Below, one piece after another: positions 8,745 through 16,663 of a DNA stretch of 34,392 nucleotides. Source of the DNA: Candidatus Eisenbergiella merdipullorum (GTDB taxonomy: Bacteria; Bacillota; Clostridia; Lachnospirales; Lachnospiraceae). The notes beneath the pieces were generated by a model that saw only the letters and a program-made list of their open reading frames with translations, searched no databases and was not told the DNA's origin. Both the position numbers and the translations under genes were made by a program. Each line of letters opens with the position of its first letter. Position 1 is the stretch's first letter. The stretch lies in assembly GCA_019118445.1 (NCBI GenBank), contig DWYY01000055.1, positions 1-34,392 on the forward strand. The letters run 5' to 3'.

Positions 8745-11267
8745 ATGGATATCACAGGAAAGCTTACAGAAGAACTGAAGGTAAAGAGATGGCAGGTGGA
8801 GGCGGCGGTGAAGCTGATCGACGAAGGGAATACGATCCCCTTCATTTCCCGCTACCGCAAGGAGGCCACAGGCTCTCTGAACGATGAGCAGCTGAGGGAT
8901 CTCTATGACCGGCTGAATTATCTGAGAAATGTGGAAGAAAAAAAGCAGCAGGTGCTTTCCAGCATAGAAGAGCAGGGGAAACTGACAGAGGAGCTGAAAG
9001 ACCGGATCCTTGCGGCGGAAACCCTGGTGGTGGTGGATGACCTTTACAGGCCGTACCGCCCCAAGAGGAGGACCCGCGCCAGCGTGGCGAAGGAGAAGGG
9101 ATTGGAAGGGCTGGCGCAGCTCATCCTGGCACAGGAGACGAAAACACCCCTGGAAGAAGAAGCGCAAGTCTATGTGAGCGGGGAAAAAGGCGTAGAGAGT
9201 GTGACTGACGCTCTGCAGGGCGCGAAGGATATCATTGCGGAAATGATCTCCGACGAAGCGGACTACCGGATCTTCATCCGGAATCTCACCTTTGAAGAAG
9301 GAAAGCTCACCAGCACGGCAAAGGACGAGAAGGCTCCCAGCGTTTATGAAACCTATTATGAATATGAAGAACCGCTGAAAAAGGTGGCAGGACACCGCGT
9401 ACTGGCCCTGAACCGCGGGGAAAAGGAGAAATTCCTCACCGTGAAGGTGGAGGCTCCCGAAGAACGCATCTTGCAATATCTTGCCAAAAAGGTCATCACC
9501 GGACAGAACAGCGTCACGGAACCCGCGCTCCGGGAAGCGATCACAGACAGCTATGACCGTCTGATCGCTCCTGCCATTGAGCGGGAGATCCGGGGAGAAC
9601 TGACGGAAAAGGCGGAGGACGGAGCCATTTCCGTATTCGGAAAAAATCTGGAGCAGCTTCTCATGCAGCCGCCCATCACGGGAAAAGTGGTCCTCGGCTG
9701 GGATCCTGCTTTCCGCACGGGCTGCAAGCTCGCCGTGGTGGATGAAACGGGAAAAGTGCTGGATACCAAGGTGATCTATCCGACGGCCCCTCAGAATAAA
9801 GTGGAGGAAGCCAAAAAAGAGCTGAAAAAACTTATCACAAAATACCATGTATCCCTGATCTCCCTTGGAAACGGAACCGCTTCCAGAGAATCTGAGCAGG
9901 TGATCATGGAGCTGATAAAGGAGCTTCCCACCCCGGTTCAGTACGTGATCGTAAACGAGGCCGGCGCATCCGTTTATTCTGCCAGCAAGCTGGCTACAGA
10001 GGAATTTCCCAATTTTGACGTGGGGCAGCGGAGTGCGGCATCCATCGCCAGACGCCTCCAGGACCCGCTGGCGGAGCTGGTGAAGATCGATCCCAAATCC
10101 ATTGGCGTGGGACAGTATCAGCATGACATGAACCAGAAAAAACTGGGAGAAGCGCTGGAAGGCGTGGTGGAAAGCTGCGTGAACCGGGTCGGCGTGGATC
10201 TGAATACGGCTTCCGCCTCTTTGCTGGAATACATTTCCGGAATCACGAAGACCATTGCGAAGAACATCGTGGAATATCGGGAGGCAAACGGACGCTTTAC
10301 CAACAGAAAGCAGCTGCTCAAGGTGCCCAAGCTCGGCCCTAAGGCCTATGAGCAGTGCGCCGGGTTCCTGCGCATCCAGGACGGAGAGAATCCGCTGGAT
10401 GCCACCAGCGTGCATCCCGAATCCTATGAAGCGGCCATGAAGCTTCTGGACAGGCTTGGCATGACGCTTGCTGACGTGAAAAAGCTCCAGGCCCAGGCGG
10501 CAGCCGCAAAAAAAGCAGGAAGAAGCCTTGCTGGAACGGCTGAAGGCGCTGCGGCGAATGCGGCAAACGGAGCTGCGCCGGATGCGGCGGGAAAAGGCGC
10601 TGCGGCGAAAGGCGGAGAGGCGAATGCGGCAGGAAAAGGCGGAGCGCTTTCCAGCGGCGGCCGCAGCCAGCGCCGGCCGGTGATCCGCAACACGAATACC
10701 GCCATGGGACGGGCCCTCGCGGCGGCCATGGAAGGCATTTCCCTGGAGGAAGAACAGGACGGACCGTCCGGAAGCAACGCGAAGAAAAAGGCGGCCCAGC
10801 CGCAGCGCGGGCAGGAGAACATCTCCGCAGATATGCCTGCAGGTCTGGAGCGCAGGGTCGGCGATAAAGCGAAAATGGCGCAGGAGCTCGGCATCGGGGA
10901 GATTACCCTGACGGATATCTTAAAGGAGCTGGAAAAGCCCGCAAGAGACCCGCGTGAGGATATGCCTGCTCCGATCCTGAGGAGCGACGTCCTGGATATG
11001 AAGGACTTAAAGCCCGGCATGATCCTGAAGGGGACCGTAAGGAATGTCATCGATTTCGGCGCTTTCGTGGACATCGGCGTGCATCAGGACGGCCTGGTCC
11101 ACATCTCCCAGATCACCGACCGGTTCATCAAACACCCTCTGGAAGCGGTCAGCGTGGGAGACGTGGTGGACGTGAAGGTTCTCGACGTGGACGTGGCGAA
11201 GAAGCGGATTTCCCTCACCATGCGGCTGGATCAGGAGGCAAAGCCTAAGGATAAGCAGAAGAAGTGA
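8745..11267 (+). CDS. tex: Tex family RNA-binding protein with long insertion
   Basis: Tex is a cytoplasmic nucleic-acid-binding protein linked to transcription and RNA metabolism. The order of parts is normal: an N-terminal helical domain with PFISRYRKEATGSL, a YqgF/RNase H-like domain, a helix-hairpin-helix region (VGVDLNTASASLLEYISG), and a C-terminal S1 domain (GTVRNVIDFGAFVDIGVHQDGLVHIS). It is 840 residues against roughly 720 usual. The excess is an Ala/Gly/Lys-rich stretch at about 10491-10872, between the hairpin region and the helix leading to S1, partly built from short tandem repeats. The ribosome binding site at 8745 is weak (AAAGGA about 15 bases upstream), so the start is the least certain part. 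It is convergent with the ATPase gene, only four bases between stops. Confidence 0.93.
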   Translation: MDITGKLTEELKVKRWQVEAAVKLIDEGNTIPFISRYRKEATGSLNDEQLRDLYDRLNYLRNVEEKKQQVLSSIEEQGKLTEELKDRILAAETLVVVDDLYRPYRPKRRTRASVAKEKGLEGLAQLILAQETKTPLEEEAQVYVSGEKGVESVTDALQGAKDIIAEMISDEADYRIFIRNLTFEEGKLTSTAKDEKAPSVYETYYEYEEPLKKVAGHRVLALNRGEKEKFLTVKVEAPEERILQYLAKKVITGQNSVTEPALREAITDSYDRLIAPAIEREIRGELTEKAEDGAISVFGKNLEQLLMQPPITGKVVLGWDPAFRTGCKLAVVDETGKVLDTKVIYPTAPQNKVEEAKKELKKLITKYHVSLISLGNGTASRESEQVIMELIKELPTPVQYVIVNEAGASVYSASKLATEEFPNFDVGQRSAASIARRLQDPLAELVKIDPKSIGVGQYQHDMNQKKLGEALEGVVESCVNRVGVDLNTASASLLEYISGITKTIAKNIVEYREANGRFTNRKQLLKVPKLGPKAYEQCAGFLRIQDGENPLDATSVHPESYEAAMKLLDRLGMTLADVKKLQAQAAAAKKAGRSLAGTAEGAAANAANGAAPDAAGKGAAAKGGEANAAGKGGALSSGGRSQRRPVIRNTNTAMGRALAAAMEGISLEEEQDGPSGSNAKKKAAQPQRGQENISADMPAGLERRVGDKAKMAQELGIGEITLTDILKELEKPARDPREDMPAPILRSDVLDMKDLKPGMILKGTVRNVIDFGAFVDIGVHQDGLVHISQITDRFIKHPLEAVSVGDVVDVKVLDVDVAKKRISLTMRLDQEAKPKDKQKK

Positions 11268-11271
11268 GAAA

Positions 11272-12129
11272 CTATTCAAACTCCCGTTCATGCTTCTTGA
11301 AAAACTCATAATACGCCCGAACATTTCCAAGTTCATACCAGCGCTTCACATCGACGACTTCCTCATCCAGATCATAGATTTTGGCCCCCTTCATGGACAA
11401 CAGGAAGGGGGAGTGGGTCGCGATGATGAACTGACAGCCGTAGAAGCGCATGGAATCTTCCAGAAATCTTAACAGCTCCTGCTGCTTTTCGGGAGACAGG
11501 CTGTTTTCCGGCTCATCCAGCAGGTACAGGCCGTTCTCAAGGATCTTTTCCGTGAAATACAAAAAAGCGCTCTCCCCGTTGGAGTGCTCGCGGATATTAT
11601 CCTTGAGGTTTTTCCGGACATATTTTGACTGGGTGCTTCTTTTGGCCAGATTGACTTTTTTGAGCTGTTCGTAATCGTCCAGCGACCGCATCTGAAAGGG
11701 AGTGTACTTCGTGTCCAGATAATCCTTGAGCAGCGTTTCCCGTTTCCGGTCGATCCCCGCATTGAGGTTCCTCAGATCCAGCATGAAATCAAAGACATCA
11801 TCGCTGGTAATGATCCTGCCGTCCTCAGGTTCGTTCCCATCCGTCTCATAGCTGCAGAGGGCAGTATAGTCCTCAAAAAAATTGGAGCGGTTATACAGGG
11901 TGTCCCGCTTCAGGCCCAGCTTTTCCGAGATGATGTTCAGCGCTGTGGTTTTTCCGGAACCGTTTCCGCCGTACAGGATGGTGACCGGTTCAAAATCCAG
12001 CATGATGAGCCCGTGCTTCGACAGGATCTGAAAAGGATACCAGGTATCATAGCAGGTCCGCTTCTGGCTCAGGATAAAATCATATTCTCTTTCCCTATCC
12101 GGGAACTGAAAGTGTGACAGGTAGATCAT
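11272..12129 (-). CDS. AAA ATPase, ABC/RecF-like (AAA_21 type)
   Basis: A 285-residue soluble ATPase. Walker A is GGNGSGKT at residues 54-61, the signature-like SNGES lies near residue 185, Walker B is LYLLDEPENSLS, and the switch histidine is in FIIATHSPFLLS. This is the compact single-domain SMC/RecF-like layout, as found in many stand-alone ATPases of unclear role, some in defence systems; no nuclease or toxin partner is adjacent. The start at 12127-12129 has AGGAGGG four bases upstream. It begins 16 bp after the DUF1275 stop and is probably co-transcribed with it. Confidence 0.85.
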   Translation of the reverse strand: MIYLSHFQFPDREREYDFILSQKRTCYDTWYPFQILSKHGLIMLDFEPVTILYGGNGSGKTTALNIISEKLGLKRDTLYNRSNFFEDYTALCSYETDGNEPEDGRIITSDDVFDFMLDLRNLNAGIDRKRETLLKDYLDTKYTPFQMRSLDDYEQLKKVNLAKRSTQSKYVRKNLKDNIREHSNGESAFLYFTEKILENGLYLLDEPENSLSPEKQQELLRFLEDSMRFYGCQFIIATHSPFLLSMKGAKIYDLDEEVVDVKRWYELGNVRAYYEFFKKHEREFE

Positions 12130-12145
12130 GTTTCCCTCCTGCTTT

Positions 12146-12898
12146 TTAATGTCCGGACGGCTTCTGCCACAACTGATCGTGTTCAACGACCAGATCGGCG
12201 TAGATCAGCCTGGCCAGAACGATCCCGGTGGGGATCAGGGCGATCCAGATGGCTTTTCCTGCCAGGTACAGACAGGCGATGGTCAGGATGGTCCCTCCCA
12301 GGAAGAAACACAGGATCATTCCCACATGTACAAGCCCCCGTTTCGCAGCCTTTTTGTCCCGTTTGCGGATGGCCTTTGCCAGCGCGATGCCTACCTGGCG
12401 GATGTGATTGGTACAGAAGGTCGTCGCCATGGGGATGCCCTCCATCTGCCGGAAGGTATTGTACTGCATGGATGCGATAAAATTGATCATGACCTGTACA
12501 ACGTGGTGGGGAACGCTTAACGGGATCAGCCCCACGAGAAAAAGGACGATCATTTCAAAAGCGATCAGATAAGTATCCCAGCGCAGGAATCCCAGCCTTT
12601 TTACCGGAGAGGGCAGCGCTTCCGAGAGAAAGGCTCCCAGGCAATATGCGGAAATGGGGATCAGGTAGTAGAGCCCTTCCTGCAGATTGCCCCGTCCGAG
12701 CGCGATCGACATCAGCACCACATTTGCGGTCTGCGCGTTGCAGAAAACGCCGCCCCGCAGATTGTAGGTATATGCCCCCATCATGCCGGCGCTGAACATG
12801 AGCAGGGCGTATATCTCCTTCCGTTCACAGACCAGATACCCGGAAGGATCGGTCCGGTCGGGTTGTGGTTTCGTTAATTCTATTTGTTCTGTCTGCAT
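12146..12898 (-). CDS. DUF1275 (YoaK-like) membrane protein
   Basis: A 250-residue membrane protein with about six hydrophobic segments. It matches the DUF1275/YoaK pattern: ALLMFSAGMMGAYTYNLRGG, FCNAQTANVVLMSIALG, and NFIASMQYNTFRQMEG followed by MATTFCTNHIRQVG. Family function is unknown, possibly transport. The ATG at 12898 is preferred since AAAGGA lies ahead of it; upstream in-frame ATGs give a basic extension unlike the family. The minus-strand extended -10 promoter at 13069 drives it, and the ATPase follows downstream. Confidence 0.85.
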   Translation of the reverse strand: MQTEQIELTKPQPDRTDPSGYLVCERKEIYALLMFSAGMMGAYTYNLRGGVFCNAQTANVVLMSIALGRGNLQEGLYYLIPISAYCLGAFLSEALPSPVKRLGFLRWDTYLIAFEMIVLFLVGLIPLSVPHHVVQVMINFIASMQYNTFRQMEGIPMATTFCTNHIRQVGIALAKAIRKRDKKAAKRGLVHVGMILCFFLGGTILTIACLYLAGKAIWIALIPTGIVLARLIYADLVVEHDQLWQKPSGH

Positions 12899-13068
12899 TT
12901 TTTGTTTTCCTTTGTTTTGAAGTTTTCCGCCGGCGGATGCCGGCATGATCCTGCCGCCGCCTTTTTGCGGAAGCGGGAATGGGCTCTGTCTGCCGTTTGC
13001 TTCGTGATATTTTTTTACATATCGGAACATTTCCTTTCTGAGCTTTTGAATATTGGTCTTCCTGAAGC

Positions 13069-13106
13069 ATTATAACACAGTTTGGGAAGGTTATGGAAAA
13101 AGTGAA
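13069..13106 (-). promoter_or_regulatory. Extended -10 promoter of the DUF1275 gene (repeat block A)
   Basis: The minus strand reads TGT-TATAAT (extended -10; TATAAT at 13074-13069). No good -35 is visible. The upstream 36 bp match about 30 positions of a second block at 24705-24743, including a perfect 16-bp core. Confidence 0.6.
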
Positions 13107-13107
13107 T

Positions 13108-13136
13108 ATGAAAAAGTAAGATATTTGTGTTACACT
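13108..13136 (+). promoter_or_regulatory. Possible promoter of the serine hydrolase gene
   Basis: An extended -10 (TGT-TACACT, hexamer at 13131-13136) with ATGAAA 17 bp upstream. It is divergent from the DUF1275 promoter. The -35 match is weak. Confidence 0.35.
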
Positions 13137-13188
13137 ATCGACATGGGGACATGGGAATCAAAATTGCCAATACAATTGCCATATACAA

Positions 13189-13206
13189 CATGGCTGTTAT
13201 GCCATG
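13189..13206. promoter_or_regulatory. Inverted repeat CATGGC-N6-GCCATG, possible operator
   Basis: Perfect 6-bp arms lie between the putative promoter and the serine hydrolase start. Just upstream AATTGCC occurs twice 12-13 bp apart (about 13162-13180). The 339-bp space between the DUF1275 and hydrolase starts holds these elements and no gene. Confidence 0.35.
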
Positions 13207-13237
13207 ATCGGCAGCGCCAAGAAAGGATGAACATATT

Positions 13238-14377
13238 ATGGATTTTGTGAAGCTTGGAAATTATATCGACTGTCTTGAGTCAACCTATCATATTCCCGCC
13301 GCCGCGATAACCGTTTATCATAATGATCGGTGTGTATTCCGGCATTTTGCCGGATATGCCGATGCTGCAGGCACAAGACCGATGAAAGGCACCAGTCAGT
13401 TTTTCCTGTACTCTGCCTCAAAGGTCATTACCTGCACCGCGGCTATGATCTTGATGGAGGAAGGAAAATTATCTCTTATGGATGAAGCGGGGAAATTCTA
13501 CCCTGCGTTCGCCCGTATGAAGGTAAAAGCGGAAAACGGCCTGCGGGAGGCGAAAAATAAACTGACGGTCCTGTCTTTGCTGACCATGACCGGGGGCCTT
13601 TCTTATGAGATGGATGCAGAACCTCTTTTACAGTTCAGAAACCAGAAGCATCACGAAAATATCATGGAGGATGCGATGAATGCGATCGCACAGATACCTC
13701 TGGATTTTGAACCCTCCACCCATTATCAATACAGTCTGTGTCATGATGTTATTGGCGGAATCATTGAAAAAGCCTCCGGCATTCGTCTGGGCGAATATTT
13801 GCAGTCACGGATTTTTGAACCTTTGGGAATGCAGTATACCCGTTTTGGGTTTGATGAAACACAGAATCCGAATTTCCTGGAACAGTATTCCTATAAAGAT
13901 GAGAATGGCTGCAAGATCAGCCGTGCCATACCTAAGATCTGCGGTTTTTCCATGATTCCCGGATACGAAAGCGGCGGAGGAGGTCTGGTTTCCTGCCTGG
14001 ATGATTATGGGAAATTTGTCGGTATGCTGGCGGCAGGCGGCGTTACGGCTGACGGGAAAAGAATTCTCTCGGAGCAAAGCATTGACCGGATGCGTACCCC
14101 TTCCCTGAGCCCTGTGTGCGAAAAAGAATTCATAAGATGGGATCAAGGATACAGCTACGGTCTGGGCGTCCGCACCATGGTTGACAGAGAGAAAAAACAT
14201 GCAAAAAGCCCCATTGGAGAATTCGGCTGGGACGGGGCTGCGGGAGCCTTCAATTTTATCGACACAAAAAACGATCTGGCAATGTTTTATGCACAGCATG
14301 TGCTCGACTGCAGCCCGGCCTTTGATGTAATACATCCGACTCTGCGGGATTTGACCTATGAATGCTTTTTTTCCTGA
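13238..14377 (+). CDS. Serine hydrolase, class C beta-lactamase-like fold
   Basis: A 379-residue enzyme of the penicillin-binding-protein-like superfamily (esterase/D-aminopeptidase type). The active-site SxxK motif is S59-A-S-K62, a YQYSLCHDVIGG segment stands where Tyr-x-Asn is usual, and FGWDGAAGAFNFID near residue 325 fits the third motif. No signal peptide is visible, so it is probably cytoplasmic; that and the lack of a canonical third-motif lysine argue against resistance to beta-lactams, and an esterase role is more likely. The ATG at 13238 follows AAAGGA. It stands alone, 75 bp before the nucleoside hydrolase, which has its own promoter. Confidence 0.85.
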   Translation: MDFVKLGNYIDCLESTYHIPAAAITVYHNDRCVFRHFAGYADAAGTRPMKGTSQFFLYSASKVITCTAAMILMEEGKLSLMDEAGKFYPAFARMKVKAENGLREAKNKLTVLSLLTMTGGLSYEMDAEPLLQFRNQKHHENIMEDAMNAIAQIPLDFEPSTHYQYSLCHDVIGGIIEKASGIRLGEYLQSRIFEPLGMQYTRFGFDETQNPNFLEQYSYKDENGCKISRAIPKICGFSMIPGYESGGGGLVSCLDDYGKFVGMLAAGGVTADGKRILSEQSIDRMRTPSLSPVCEKEFIRWDQGYSYGLGVRTMVDREKKHAKSPIGEFGWDGAAGAFNFIDTKNDLAMFYAQHVLDCSPAFDVIHPTLRDLTYECFFS

Positions 14378-14385
14378 TTTCCGCT

Positions 14386-14413
14386 TTGCATTTTGCCGGG
14401 GGCATACTATAAT
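14386..14413 (+). promoter_or_regulatory. Promoter of the nucleoside hydrolase-kinase pair
   Basis: TTGCAT (14386-14391) and a perfect TATAAT (14408-14413) with a 16-bp spacer, about 40 bp before the start codon. Confidence 0.6.
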
Positions 14414-14451
14414 GTTTCTATCAACTATTTTCACAGGGAGGAAAAGAGAAT

Positions 14452-15387
14452 ATGAAAGAAACAGATACGATGCTTCTGGAGCGGCTGAAGCGGCCGGAGG
14501 GGAAGATTGATGTGGTGCTGGACACGGATACTTACAATGAGATCGATGACCAGTTCGCCCTGGCTTATCTGCTCCGGTCCGGGGAGAAACTGAATGTGAA
14601 GGCAATCTATGCCGCACCGTTCTATAATGAAAAGTCGGACGGGCCTGCGGACGGCATGGAAAAAAGTTTTCAGGAAATCCACCGGATCCTGGGGCTGATG
14701 GACAGGCAGGACATGGCGGAGCATGTATACAGGGGCTCGAAAGCTTACCTGAAGAATGAAACGGAGCCGGTGGAATCGGATGCCGCCAGACATCTGGCCC
14801 GGCTTGCCATGCAGTATACGCCTGAAAAACCCCTGTATGTGGCGGCCATCGGAGCGATCACAAACGTGGCTTCCGCCATCCTGCTCCAGCCGGAGATCAG
14901 GGACAGGATCGTGCTGGTGTGGCTGGGAGGAAACGCGCATAACTGGCCGGATAACCAGGAATTTAATCTCATGCAGGATGTCGCCGCGGCCCGCGTGGTG
15001 TTCGGATGCGGGGCCGCGCTGGTGCAGCTTCCCTGCATGGGCGTGGTATCCGCCTTTACCACCTGCGGGAGAGAGCTGGAGCAGTTTTTGCGAGGGAAAA
15101 ATGCGCTGTGTGACTATCTGGTGGACCTGGCGGAGCGGGAAGGCGGAGCGGGCAGCAGATACCGCTGCTGGACCAGGGCCGTCTGGGATGTAACGGCGGT
15201 CGGCTGGCTTTTAAACGGAGGATTCATGCGGGATGTCCTGGTCCCTGCGCCGATCCCTCAATATGATCACCATTACAGCTTCAATCCGGAAAACCATCTG
15301 ATCCGCTATGTCTACCACATCGAACGGGATATGCTGTTTGACGATCTGTTCCGTAAGCTGGCAGGAGATTCGCAGGGTGGAGAATGA
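14452..15387 (+). CDS. Nucleoside hydrolase (inosine-uridine preferring type)
   Basis: A 311-residue cytoplasmic enzyme that would split ribonucleosides into base and ribose. The calcium-binding DTDTYNEIDDQFAL lies at residues 24-37, with D32/D33 as the core aspartates. Further family features are LYVAAIGAITNVASAI, LVWLGGNA and WDVTAV near residue 245. Length is normal. GGGAGG precedes the ATG. It overlaps or abuts a ribokinase-like kinase (start one base after this stop), which makes sense as the next step: released ribose to ribose 5-phosphate. Base specificity cannot be read. Confidence 0.9.
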   Translation: MKETDTMLLERLKRPEGKIDVVLDTDTYNEIDDQFALAYLLRSGEKLNVKAIYAAPFYNEKSDGPADGMEKSFQEIHRILGLMDRQDMAEHVYRGSKAYLKNETEPVESDAARHLARLAMQYTPEKPLYVAAIGAITNVASAILLQPEIRDRIVLVWLGGNAHNWPDNQEFNLMQDVAAARVVFGCGAALVQLPCMGVVSAFTTCGRELEQFLRGKNALCDYLVDLAEREGGAGSRYRCWTRAVWDVTAVGWLLNGGFMRDVLVPAPIPQYDHHYSFNPENHLIRYVYHIERDMLFDDLFRKLAGDSQGGE

Positions 15388-15388
15388 A

Positions 15389-16297
15389 ATGAAAAGAAAA
15401 ATTCTGAATTTCGGTTCCCTGAATATTGACCGGGTCTACCGGGTGGGTCAGTTTGTCAGGCCGGGAGAGACCATATCCTCTAAAGGATATCAGTGCTTTC
15501 CGGGCGGGAAGGGGCTGAACCAGTCTATCGCCGCCGCCCGGGCGGGCGCGCAGGTTTTCCATGCCGGAACAGTGGGTGCGGACGGGGATTTTCTCGCAGA
15601 GCTTCTGCGGGAAAGCGGAGTGGATGTCCGCTATGTGAGAAAAACGGATGGGATCACAGGCCATGCCCTGATCCAGGTCAACGACGCGGGGGAGAACTGC
15701 ATCATCCTTTATCAGGGGACCAATTTTGATAATGATGCCGCCTATATGGAGCAGGTGCTTGCCGGTTTTGAAGAAGGGGATATCCTCATGCTGCAAAATG
15801 AGATCAATGATCTCCCTTATCTTTTGGAACGCGGGAAGGAAAAAGGAATGCGGATCATGCTGAACCCGTCCCCGATGGAGGAAGACATCGCCTCAGCGGA
15901 CCTGTCCGGCGTCTCCTGGCTCATGCTGAATGAGACGGAAGGCTGTGCGCTGACGGGAGAGACGGATGCGGAAGCGATCATGCAGGAGCTCCTTTCCCGT
16001 TTTCCCGGGATGCAGGTGATCCTGACGCTGGGAAAGGACGGAGCGGCATTTGGGGATGGGAAAAGACTTCTCTATCAGCCCTGTTTTCCGGTAAAAGCGG
16101 TGGACACCACGGCTGCCGGGGACACCTTTACCGGCTACTTTGCGGCAGCTCTGCTGGAAGGGATGGATGCCGGGGATGCGCTCCGGCTTGCGGCAGCGGC
16201 AGCGGCCGTAACGGTCTCCGGAGAGGGGGCCGCGGTTTCCATTCCGGTCAGAAAACAGGCGGAAGAAATGTCGAAATCGGTATTGACAGAAGGATAA
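15389..16297 (+). CDS. Ribokinase-like PfkB family carbohydrate kinase
   Basis: A 302-residue sugar kinase. The PfkB N-terminal signature is GGKGLNQSIAAARAG (residue 39 on), and the C-terminal signature is DTTAAGDTFTG at residues 239-249, with D245 as catalytic base. Overall sequence is ribokinase-like (FGSLNIDRVYRV, RPGETISSKGYQCFPGGKG). The start ATG at 15389 lies one base after the nucleoside hydrolase stop, with AGGGTGGAG ahead, so translation is probably coupled. Its final codons contain the promoter for the ribU riboswitch. Ribokinase is the best guess from its partner; other pentose or nucleoside substrates are possible. Confidence 0.88.
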   Translation: MKRKILNFGSLNIDRVYRVGQFVRPGETISSKGYQCFPGGKGLNQSIAAARAGAQVFHAGTVGADGDFLAELLRESGVDVRYVRKTDGITGHALIQVNDAGENCIILYQGTNFDNDAAYMEQVLAGFEEGDILMLQNEINDLPYLLERGKEKGMRIMLNPSPMEEDIASADLSGVSWLMLNETEGCALTGETDAEAIMQELLSRFPGMQVILTLGKDGAAFGDGKRLLYQPCFPVKAVDTTAAGDTFTGYFAAALLEGMDAGDALRLAAAAAAVTVSGEGAAVSIPVRKQAEEMSKSVLTEG

Positions 16298-16310
16298 TTT
16301 CTGCTATGAT
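16283..16310 (+). promoter_or_regulatory. Promoter of the FMN riboswitch-ribU transcript
   Basis: A perfect TTGACA (16283-16288) and TATGAT (16305-16310) with a 16-bp spacer. The -35 and part of the spacer lie inside the last codons of the kinase gene. Confidence 0.8.
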
Positions 16311-16331
16311 AAAGAAGGTAACCATAAAAGG

Positions 16332-16468
16332 TAATGTTCTTCAGGGTTGGGTGCAATTCCCTACCGGCGGTGACGCTGCGCACGGCGCAGATGAGTCCGC
16401 GACCCGCTTAGGCGGCTGATCCGGTTAGAATCCGGAACCGACAGTACAGTCTGGATGGAAGAAGAATG
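16332..16468 (+). ncRNA. FMN riboswitch (RFN element)
   Basis: All hallmark RFN blocks are present: GTTCTTC at the 5' side pairing with GAAGAA at the 3' side, AGGGTTGGGTGCAATTCCC, ACCGGCGGT, GAGTCCGCGACCCGC, and GATCCGGTTAGAATCCGG followed by ACCGACAGT and AGTCTGGATGGAAGAAGA. It binds FMN and switches off riboflavin uptake. Downstream, GCAGG with CCTGC plus GCTTTTT with AAAAGGC (about 16471-16519) could form an alternative stem ahead of the terminator. Confidence 0.97.
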
Positions 16469-16534
16469 ATGCAGGGGCTTTTTCTAAAGTCTTTTTCGTG
16501 GGAAAAGGCAGAGTCCTGCTGAAATTTGAAGCAG

Positions 16535-16564
16535 ACCCGGAGAATCATTTCTCCGGGTTTTTTT
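16535..16564 (+). terminator. Riboswitch-controlled terminator before ribU
   Basis: A 9-bp stem ACCCGGAGA/TCTCCGGGT with a 6-nt loop is followed by a run of seven T. It lies between the riboswitch and ribU, so FMN probably acts by premature termination. Confidence 0.9.
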
Positions 16565-16663
16565 ATGTATTTGAAGAACCTGCCTTTCATGAAACATAAG
16601 GATGCCCGCTCGGCGCGGCGTTCTCTGTTCGCGGCTTTTCGCCGCAGAAAGTGAGGAACATAC

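Noticed and set aside
8070..10415. A 781-codon minus-strand frame across tex
   Set aside because: Only its last 148 codons are a real gene (DUF4190-like, with ribosome binding site and promoter). The rest is antisense to the well-conserved tex frame and reads as low-complexity His/Phe/Leu sequence.
13238..14377. Serine hydrolase as a beta-lactam resistance gene
   Set aside because: No signal peptide and no canonical Lys-Thr-Gly motif; esterase or peptidase activity is more likely.
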